Shown here piece by piece: positions 6,538 to 10,953 of a DNA stretch of 10,953 nt. How positions within the stretch are numbered: position 1 is the first letter of the stretch; the number at the start of each line of letters is the position of its first letter. The notes under the pieces were generated by a model, which was not told the origin of the DNA, did no database searches, and was given only the letters and a program-made list of their open reading frames with translations. Both the position numbers and the translations under genes were made by a program. Origin of the DNA: JACRNA01 sp964366335 (GTDB taxonomy: Bacteria; Patescibacteriota; Microgenomatia; CAZETR01; Amesbacteraceae); contig CAYITQ010000022.1 in the NCBI GenBank assembly GCA_964366335.1, forward strand, positions 1-10,953, written 5' to 3'.

Positions 6538-6726
6538 TCAATTTCTTTTTGAGAACTTACTCCGTGTTTTCCCGGCAGACTTGATCATTTCTAGAAATTG
6601 CGTATATCGCATTATCACTACTTCCGGCTTACTTCCCCTGAGTATTATTGTCGGTTCTGAAATGGTATCTAAAACCTTCCTAACATTTCTCTGAAAATAA
6701 GTCGAGCTTATCATCGGCATATCCAT
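6538..6726 (-). CDS. Lone Phd/YefM-like antitoxin, short
   Basis: A 62-aa protein. MISSTYFQRNVRKVLDTISEPTIILRGSKPEVVIMRYTQFLEMI (5-48) follows the Phd/YefM N-terminal pattern: I-S-x-T-x-F-x-x-N-x-x-x-V-L-D, a hairpin with P-x-I-I-x-R-x-x-K-P-x-V, then a helix. The tail after that is only about 14 residues, basic (AGKTRSKFSKRN), and shorter than a usual toxin-binding tail. No toxin gene follows on its strand: downstream is the convergent RelE-type toxin. It may be a remnant, a free regulator, or an antitoxin for the divergent gene at 6829. The ATG at 6726 is 6 bases past a TATGAT box. A second ATG two codons in (6720) is also possible. Confidence 0.75.
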   Translation of the reverse strand: MDMPMISSTYFQRNVRKVLDTISEPTIILRGSKPEVVIMRYTQFLEMIKSAGKTRSKFSKRN

Positions 6727-6727
6727 A

Positions 6728-6763
6728 CTGCAATCATACTACAATACATCTGCAATCTGTCAA
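6728..6763 (-). promoter_or_regulatory. Promoter and direct-repeat operator of the lone antitoxin
   Basis: Minus-strand TTGACA (6758-6763), a long 19-base spacer, TATGAT (6733-6738), then 6 bases to the ATG. The 8-bp direct repeat GATTGCAG occurs at 6728-6735 and 6750-6757, 22 bases apart (about two helical turns), straddling the -10. It is a candidate operator. Confidence 0.5.
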
Positions 6764-6812
6764 GTTATTTTAGCTTCGAGCAAGTCTAAAGATGGCGCTA
6801 GATTGGTTTGTT

Positions 6813-6821
6813 TGCTATAAT
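6813..6821 (+). promoter_or_regulatory. Extended -10 promoter of the unknown gene, leaderless
   Basis: TGC-TATAAT: a consensus -10 (6816-6821) with the TG extension. Seven bases separate it from the ATG at 6829. No good -35 is seen at 17 bases, as is usual for extended -10 promoters. It is divergent from the lone antitoxin promoter, 50 bases away. Confidence 0.6.
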
Positions 6822-6828
6822 ATGGTGT

Positions 6829-7413
6829 ATGGTCCAAGAATTTACTGGAGATGTAGCCGTGGACAGAGACCCCATTATTGACAAGACGATCTCGGGGGCT
6901 GAATTGGCAAAGAATGAGCTTAAAGCTATGGCACAGGATAAGCAGTTTTCTCAAGACGCTGAGCAGGCTCTTATAAATATTGATGAAGCTGTGATTAGGA
7001 TGAGAAATTGGGTTCGGGTCCAAGAAGAGCAAGCCAAAAGTCACGGGGAAAAGTTTGATCTGGATAGTTATGTCCAAGATTATATGAAGAGGCATAGAAA
7101 TGGACTTGATGGGACTTCGTACATTCTTTTAAAAGAACTCTCTGCTGAAGAGCGAGAACAACTCCCCGATATTCCTGGAAGATCTCTTGGGATAGATAAG
7201 AACAGATTTACTAAAAGTCCATTTGTTGCCGCTTTCGCCGACAGATTGCAAATGACTTTTGTGCAAGGATTTTTTTACGATTATTATGATGGAGGAAGAT
7301 TGACCGACGCCTCGATGACTACACTGTCTCGTCGCGACGGGACTGAATCAACAACTATTGGCATTGGGGCAGAAAGTGTCTTGCACCTTTTGCGTTCCAA
7401 ACAAGCTCAGTAA
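6829..7413 (+). CDS. Unrecognised 194-aa protein in the toxin-antitoxin island
   Basis: I do not recognise a family. The ATG at 6829 is preferred over an in-frame TTG at 6808, because the latter overlaps the -10 box. The N-terminal two-thirds is charged and predicted helical (AELAKNELKAMAQ; SQDAEQALINIDEAVIRMRNWVRVQEEQ), coiled-coil-like over about residues 20-70. The C-terminal third is mixed, with FVAAFADRLQMTFVQGFFYDYYDGG (about 133-157) and a small polar stretch, TTLSRRDGTESTTIGIGAESV. There is no signal peptide, membrane segment, Cys cluster or obvious catalytic motif. It stands alone, with its own promoter and a hairpin after it, next to a lone divergent antitoxin whose control region it shares. 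It could be a toxin, a stress protein or passenger cargo; function is unknown. Confidence 0.75.
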   Translation: MVQEFTGDVAVDRDPIIDKTISGAELAKNELKAMAQDKQFSQDAEQALINIDEAVIRMRNWVRVQEEQAKSHGEKFDLDSYVQDYMKRHRNGLDGTSYILLKELSAEEREQLPDIPGRSLGIDKNRFTKSPFVAAFADRLQMTFVQGFFYDYYDGGRLTDASMTTLSRRDGTESTTIGIGAESVLHLLRSKQAQ

Positions 7414-7442
7414 CTTATTTTAAAAGAATTTTTGTCATTGTA

Positions 7443-7465
7443 TGTTCCACCTCTTAGGTGGGACA
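7443..7465. repeat. Palindromic element, copy C, possible terminator
   Basis: TGTTCCACCT (7443-7452), loop CTT, AGGTGGGACA (7456-7465): a 10-bp stem with one G-T pair, then ATTTT. It follows the unknown gene by about 30 bases and precedes the vapB promoter. This is a reasonable terminator position, with a weak T-run. It is the same family as the copies in fpg and at 6493-6520, though it lacks the CATCGCT flank. Confidence 0.7.
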
Positions 7466-7470
7466 ATTTT

Positions 7471-7509
7471 CAAGGACTTGACAATAGTTCCTTGAATCAG
7501 TATTATTAT
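7471..7509 (+). promoter_or_regulatory. vapBC promoter and operator
   Basis: TTGACA (7478-7483), a 17-base spacer and TATTAT (7501-7506; an overlapping TATTAT at 7504-7509 is 7 bases from the ATG at 7517). The leader should be only a few bases. The inverted repeat CAAGGA (7471-7476) / TCCTTG (7489-7494) brackets the -35, and another CCTTG lies at 7510-7514. It is a likely site for autorepression by the AbrB-type antitoxin. Confidence 0.65.
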
Positions 7510-7516
7510 CCTTGAT

Positions 7517-7765
7517 ATGACATACACAGCTACTCTTACCGGCAAACAACAGCTTACTGTCCCTATCGAATTATTCCGTAAGTTTAATTGGGAAATTGGT
7601 CAGAAGGTGATTATCACCGACAATGACTATTCTCTGTCTGTCGTCTCCGCAAAAGATTTAGTAGATCGTTTAGCTGGTTCTGTAAAGTTATCAAACAAGT
7701 TCAAGAGCTTATCTATTGACGAAATAATTGAACAGGCCTCAATTGAAAATCATAAACAAAAATGA
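7517..7765 (+). CDS. vapB: AbrB/MazE-type antitoxin (VapB)
   Basis: An 82-aa antitoxin. Residues 2-45 (TATLTGKQQLTVPIELFRKFNWEIGQKVIIT...) form a SpoVT/AbrB swapped-hairpin DNA-binding domain: G-K-x-x-L-T-V-P, then a helix, then G-x-K-V. The tail (about 46-82), with a helical SLSIDEIIEQASIENHKQK, would block the toxin's active site. Its end overlaps the toxin start as ATGA, so translation is coupled. The start is fixed by the promoter directly upstream. The pair is expected to bind the inverted repeat around its own promoter. Confidence 0.88.
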   Translation: MTYTATLTGKQQLTVPIELFRKFNWEIGQKVIITDNDYSLSVVSAKDLVDRLAGSVKLSNKFKSLSIDEIIEQASIENHKQK

Positions 7766-8151
7766 TATTTGTAGACACGAATTATTTTTTGAGATTCCTT
7801 TTAGCTGATGTTTCGGACCAACACCAAAAAGCCAGAATATTGTTTCGAGAAGCCGCCGAAGGAAAAGTTAACTTGTTTACTTCTGCCATTGTAATATTTG
7901 AAACGTGTTGGGTACTTTTATCAAATTACGATAAAGATAAGGACCAAGTTGCAAAAGTTTTGAATAGCCTCCTAGATATGAATTTTATAGACTTTGAGCA
8001 CCACAATCTTCTAAGACAGGCCGTTTCTATTTATAAAAATTCTCCACTTGGATTTATTGATGCCTTTAATTTGCTTTATGCAAAAGCAAAAGGCGCCAAG
8101 GAACTAAAAACCTTTGATATCAAACTTTCCAAGAAATTTATCTCACTTTAG
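7762..8151 (+). CDS. vapC: PIN-domain ribonuclease toxin (VapC)
   Basis: A 129-aa PIN-domain RNase; VapC toxins usually cleave tRNA or rRNA, but the target here is unknown. The acidic residues for Mg2+ binding are in place: D5 in MIFVDTNYFLRFLL, E47 in IVIFETCW, D100 in LGFIDAFNLLYAKAKG, and D119 in KTFDIKLSKKF. The length is normal for the family and no truncation is seen. The neighbouring VapB starts 4 bases before its antitoxin's end. Its last 14 bases overlap the convergent tRNA-binding protein gene, so no terminator fits between the two transcription units. Confidence 0.93.
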   Translation: MIFVDTNYFLRFLLADVSDQHQKARILFREAAEGKVNLFTSAIVIFETCWVLLSNYDKDKDQVAKVLNSLLDMNFIDFEHHNLLRQAVSIYKNSPLGFIDAFNLLYAKAKGAKELKTFDIKLSKKFISL

Positions 8152-8455
8152 ACCCCACGGGAAGATTTTCAGCAGAGACAAAGATTGGCTTTTCATCACC
8201 GACGGCAAGAATCATCCCTTGACTTTCTTCATCTATCATTTTTCGATATTCGAGGTTGGTCACAAATAAGAATTTTTTGTTTAGGAAATCCTCTGGTGTA
8301 AACCCGTAAGTTCTGATACCTGTAAATATTGTTCGTTGCTCATCACCAAAATCGACGACAAGTTTTATCAATTTTTCACTGCCTTCTTTGTTTGTTGAAT
8401 TGACCACCAACCCCACTCTCATTTCCACTTTGGCAAAGTCATCAATAGTTATCAT
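8138..8455 (-). CDS. Stand-alone tRNA-binding OB-fold protein (Trbp111 / MetRS C-terminal type)
   Basis: A 105-aa OB-fold of the EMAP-II/Trbp111 family, which binds the outer corner of tRNA. It reads ITIDDFAKVEMRVGLVV (2-18), EKLIKLVVDFGDEQRTIFTGI (28-47), FLNKKFLFVTNLEYRKMIDEESQGMILA (57-84) and PVGSKVR at the C-terminus. This follows the MetRS C-terminal domain almost end to end, but no synthetase is fused to it. It overlaps trpS as ATGA. AGGA at 8465-8468 lies about 9 bases upstream of the ATG. In this operon it may dimerise and present tRNA to a synthetase such as TrpRS or MetRS; that is inference. CsaA chaperones share the fold, but the sequence is closer to MetRS-C. Confidence 0.92.
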   Translation of the reverse strand: MITIDDFAKVEMRVGLVVNSTNKEGSEKLIKLVVDFGDEQRTIFTGIRTYGFTPEDFLNKKFLFVTNLEYRKMIDEESQGMILAVGDEKPIFVSAENLPVGSKVR

Positions 8456-9420
8456 ATCAAAAATCCTATTTTCTTATACACTTCCAAAAGTTTAGGATGA
8501 GAAATCTCATAAGATTTTTGGGCACCGGTTTCCAGAATACTTTCCAGCTTTCCCGACTCGAAAATTTCTTTGTGTTTCTTTTGAAAACCAATCAAGAATT
8601 TTTCGACCACATCAGCAACTGCCGTCTTAAATTCACCATAGCTATCACTACCAGTATATTCTTTGCCGGAAAGCTGAGAATATATTTCCAACAGATTGGA
8701 TATTCCAGGCTTATTAGTCCAGTCCATTTTTACTTCTGAGCCGCTGTCGGTTACCGCTGACATGATTTTCTTGCGGGCAGACCTTGGGTCTTCTAAAAGT
8801 CCAATTGCTCCATTGGGATTAGAATCGCTTTTACTCATTTTTTTTATAGGGTCAATCAGGCTCATAACCCTGCCACCGACTTTAGGTACCTTGGCTTCCG
8901 GCAATACAAATGTTTCACCATATTTCGAGTTAAATCTCTCGGCCACATCACGGGTTATTTCCACATGTTGTTTCTGATCGTCTCCAATCGGCACTTCTGT
9001 GGTGTCATAGAGCAAAATATCAGCAGCCATCAATGCCGGATAATCAAATAGTCCCACACTGACACTTTCTTTACCTTCTGATTTTTCTTTGTATTGAGTC
9101 ATGCGGCTCATCTGACCCATGGACAGATAGCAATTCAAGACCCAGCCCAAATTAGCATGGTCGGGGTTGTGCGATTGGACAAATAACAGTGATTTTTCGG
9201 GATCTACACCGGCGGCCAAAATAATAGCTGATATCTCGCGGGTTTTCTGAGCTAGAGTCTTTGAATCTTGGGGAACGGTAATGGCGTGCAGATCTACTAC
9301 ACAAAATATATTTAACCCATCATCTTGCCCAGCCGCCCATTGCCTGACAGCTCCAATATAATTGCCAATATGCAAATCCCCGCTGGGCTGTATCCCCGAA
9401 AACACAATCTTTTTATTCAT
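8452..9420 (-). CDS. trpS: Tryptophan-tRNA ligase, bacterial type
   Basis: Class I synthetase that charges tRNA-Trp with tryptophan. The 322-aa length is normal. The first signature is SGIQPSGDLHIGNYIGA, with H17-I-G-N20. DLHAIT (43-48) and MTQYKEKS (107-114) are typical of bacterial TrpRS. PALMAADILLYDT carries the substrate-binding Asp (D134), PIGDDQKQHVEITRDVA follows (144-160), and KMSKS is at 194-198. All key residues are present, so this is probably the working housekeeping enzyme. Its ATG overlaps the stop of the second TrpRS-like gene (ATGA). A TATAAT sits 6 bases upstream of the start, so it might also have its own leaderless transcript. No T-box leader is present. Confidence 0.97.
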   Translation of the reverse strand: MNKKIVFSGIQPSGDLHIGNYIGAVRQWAAGQDDGLNIFCVVDLHAITVPQDSKTLAQKTREISAIILAAGVDPEKSLLFVQSHNPDHANLGWVLNCYLSMGQMSRMTQYKEKSEGKESVSVGLFDYPALMAADILLYDTTEVPIGDDQKQHVEITRDVAERFNSKYGETFVLPEAKVPKVGGRVMSLIDPIKKMSKSDSNPNGAIGLLEDPRSARKKIMSAVTDSGSEVKMDWTNKPGISNLLEIYSQLSGKEYTGSDSYGEFKTAVADVVEKFLIGFQKKHKEIFESGKLESILETGAQKSYEISHPKLLEVYKKIGFLI

Positions 9421-10469
9421 ATTTGTATTATATCTTTAATTAGTAAATTTGCTGTAATTTCTTTGAGTTCACTCATCATTAGTTCTCCTTTTGTATATCG
9501 GTTGTACAATCTGTTTACTTCATTATCATTTGGGTTGAATGCCTGCTGGAGAGCAAAGACACTACATGCTTCTGGGACACCACCCAATCGTTTATGATCT
9601 TCCAAAGAATTTACGGCTCCTGTATACGCTTTACTTATTTTCTTTCTAACTATTTCGGGTGAGTCGTCAAGAAACAACGCTCCATCAGGAATTGATTTAG
9701 ACATCTTTTTTTCAGGATCAGAAAGACTTGGAAAAAACTTTAATACAAGTTCAGAAGGTGGTATCATGCCCATTTTTTTAGCTACATCTCGAGCCAATAA
9801 AATATATGGATGTTGATCTATTCCCACAGGAACTAGTGTATGTTTGGCTCCCGATAATTGTGGAGAAAGAATAACAGCCAACTGCACACAGCCGCGGTAA
9901 AAGACTTGACCAGGATTAGACACTGCTTCTTTTCCAAATAGTCGATTTAGCTCAGGCATATTTACATGCCTACTTATTTCCAATGCGAACTTATAGAGAT
10001 CTTTTTGTTCTGTATCTATCAAATAATGTGTTTTATCAGGATCAAACCCCATTTTTTGTAAAGCTGGAACTATCTTTTCTCTTGCATTTTTGATCCCATC
10101 TGCTAGCCTATCAACTTTTCCATCCACACAACTCTCGTCGTCTGATATTGGAATGTGTATTTCGCCACCTAATTTTTGAAGTTCAAGAAGCATATCAAAA
10201 AGAACTTTATGACCCAGATGTAACCCTGAGGATGGATTAAGTCCGGAGATAATTGTAAATGGCTGATGATTTGCAATATTACTCAAAATATCTCCATAAC
10301 CCATCTGGGCAATCACTAGTCCTCTTCGCATGGCTCGGGGCTGAAATTCCAGTGGCGTGTATGCCACTATTTTTTCTATACCACTCAAACCGTTCTTAAT
10401 ACTTTGATCTTGGTAATATTCCGCAAGTCTATTTTTTATAGCTAATTTCACTTTATATTCGTCGGTCAT
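9417..10469 (-). CDS. Second tryptophanyl-tRNA synthetase-like protein, archaeal/eukaryotic style
   Basis: A 350-aa class I synthetase. The signatures are IISGLNPSSGLHLGH (73-87) and PEKKMSKS (252-259). Archaeal/eukaryotic TrpRS traits, rather than bacterial ones, are ISDDES (108-113; compare ITDDE), LQKMGFDPDKTHYLIDTE (137-154), LVPVGIDQHPYILLARDVAKKMG (212-234) and KFFPSLSDPEKKMSKS. An N-terminal extension (1-70), with EKIVAYTPLEFQPRAMRRGL, precedes the Rossmann fold. Both ATP-binding signatures are intact, so it should activate an amino acid. Whether that is tryptophan is not proven; TyrRS is the closest alternative. ATGA overlaps on both sides couple it to an unknown gene and to trpS. AAGGAG (10475-10480) is a strong ribosome site. 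Roles to consider are a resistant isoenzyme, charging of a variant tRNA, or a non-translational function. Confidence 0.85.
   Translation of the reverse strand: MTDEYKVKLAIKNRLAEYYQDQSIKNGLSGIEKIVAYTPLEFQPRAMRRGLVIAQMGYGDILSNIANHQPFTIISGLNPSSGLHLGHKVLFDMLLELQKLGGEIHIPISDDESCVDGKVDRLADGIKNAREKIVPALQKMGFDPDKTHYLIDTEQKDLYKFALEISRHVNMPELNRLFGKEAVSNPGQVFYRGCVQLAVILSPQLSGAKHTLVPVGIDQHPYILLARDVAKKMGMIPPSELVLKFFPSLSDPEKKMSKSIPDGALFLDDSPEIVRKKISKAYTGAVNSLEDHKRLGGVPEACSVFALQQAFNPNDNEVNRLYNRYTKGELMMSELKEITANLLIKDIIQI
9427..9432 (-). promoter_or_regulatory. Possible internal -10 for trpS
   Basis: Consensus TATAAT on the minus strand, 6 bases before the trpS ATG at 9420, inside the end of the upstream gene. 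No convincing -35 is seen. The spacing matches the other leaderless candidates here. No clear Shine-Dalgarno sequence precedes trpS, which makes an independent leaderless start plausible. Confidence 0.35.
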
Positions 10470-10953
10470 ACTATCTCCTTTATTAAACTTAATAACCTAT
10501 TGGTCAATTCTTCTCGATTATTCAGCAAATCAAGAATATCGATTTGATAACGCATTCCCACAATACAAGCCAGGTCTAAAATCGGATTAGCCAAAAACAT
10601 ATCTCTTGGAACAAAAGAATTTATTATTAAGTTTTTAATATCTTTGTCTGAAGTTTTGCCCAAGATAATTCTATGATCTTGCATCTTATTACTCCCTGCC
10701 TTGTATGGCGTTAGACCAAATTCTTCAATCTCGGGATTATTTATAAAGAAATCAAAGTCCATTCCCAACGGGTAAGTTGGCCGAAGATAGATTCCCCTTA
10801 AGTCAGATCCAAGTTTTTGCGCCAACTGATCAAAATAAATCTCTCTGGGCGGACCAATTTTAATATCAAAATCCATGATCAAGGCCACTTCCTCAAGAAC
10901 ATAACTAAATCCTGATTTTTCTTCTTGGGATTGGCGGTTTTGTAAAACTGTCT
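10466..10953 (-). CDS. Unrecognised protein, 5' end outside window
   Basis: I do not recognise this family. The frame is open from the window edge to a TGA at 10466, giving at least 162 residues. An internal GTG (10888) or ATG (10876) could be a start, but nothing forces either, and the open frame above suggests a longer protein. Visible features are FDIKIGPPREIYFDQLAQKLG, then LRGIYLRPTYPLGMDFDFFINNPEIEEFG, then a hydrophobic helix-rich end (MFLANPILDLACIVGMRYQIDILDLL...). The DFDFF acidic cluster could bind metal, but this is weak. It overlaps the TrpRS-like gene as ATGA and is first of the four in the visible operon, which suggests a role linked to the second synthetase. Confidence 0.7.
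   Translation of the reverse strand, partial: TVLQNRQSQEEKSGFSYVLEEVALIMDFDIKIGPPREIYFDQLAQKLGSDLRGIYLRPTYPLGMDFDFFINNPEIEEFGLTPYKAGSNKMQDHRIILGKTSDKDIKNLIINSFVPRDMFLANPILDLACIVGMRYQIDILDLLNNREELTNRLLSLIKEIV
10475..10480 (-). promoter_or_regulatory. Shine-Dalgarno site of the second TrpRS
   Basis: Minus-strand AAGGAG, 5 bases before the ATG at 10469, inside the end of the upstream gene. It is the strongest ribosome site in the window and confirms the 350-aa start. Confidence 0.8.

Noticed and set aside
6808..6828. TTG start for the unknown gene
   Set aside because: The TTG lies upstream of the TATAAT box, so it would not be in the transcript.
8138..8151. Terminator between vapC and the tRNA-binding gene
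   Set aside because: The two coding regions overlap by 14 bases and no hairpin with a T-run is visible.
9421..10490. T-box or tryptophan attenuator before the TrpRS genes
   Set aside because: The genes overlap by 4 bases and leave no leader; no Trp-rich leader peptide is seen.
1..10953. TGA recoded as glycine
   Set aside because: TGA ends ftsH, trpS, the second TrpRS and other genes at exact family lengths and ATGA overlaps.

Overview
The window looks like a piece of a Patescibacteria (Candidate Phyla Radiation) chromosome, perhaps from the Microgenomates side. The reasons are compact genes with start/stop overlaps, moderate-to-low GC, an intein in a housekeeping gene, short palindromic elements inside coding sequence, and the protein styles. 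This placement is inference. TGA is used repeatedly as a stop, so the code is standard and not the TGA=Gly code of Gracilibacteria/Absconditabacteria.

Left block, 1-5869, minus strand: an overlapping operon reading right to left. Order: ftsH (membrane AAA+ zinc protease, carrying a 426-residue LAGLIDADG intein in its Walker A motif), a stand-alone PolA-type 5'-3' exonuclease, a GT4 glycosyltransferase, and fpg/mutM (cut by the window edge). Every junction overlaps by 4-32 bases. Three copies of a GC-rich hairpin element lie in frame inside the exonuclease (two) and glycosyltransferase (one). They add Pro-rich peptides with a P-x-N-L...G-G core. A second, unrelated hairpin family has one copy inside fpg and two between genes further right.

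Middle block, 5870-8151: an accessory toxin-antitoxin island between two housekeeping operons. It holds a Phd/YefM-like antitoxin with a RelE/ParE-type toxin, a lone short Phd/YefM-like antitoxin on the minus strand, an unrecognised 194-residue protein divergent from it, and an AbrB-type antitoxin with a PIN-domain (VapC) toxin. Promoter-like sequences here sit so close to the start codons that the mRNAs should be leaderless or nearly so. Several contain inverted or direct repeats that could be autoregulatory operators.

Right block, 8138-10953, minus strand: a translation-coupled operon (ATGA overlaps throughout). Order: an unrecognised protein open to the window edge, a TrpRS resembling the archaeal/eukaryotic type, an ordinary bacterial TrpRS (trpS), and a small stand-alone tRNA-binding OB-fold protein (Trbp111/MetRS C-terminal type). 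Two different tryptophanyl-tRNA synthetases side by side, with an unknown partner upstream, is the most unusual gene arrangement here. The FtsH intein and the in-frame palindromic elements are the other main points of interest. No tRNA, rRNA, CRISPR array or transposase gene was seen.
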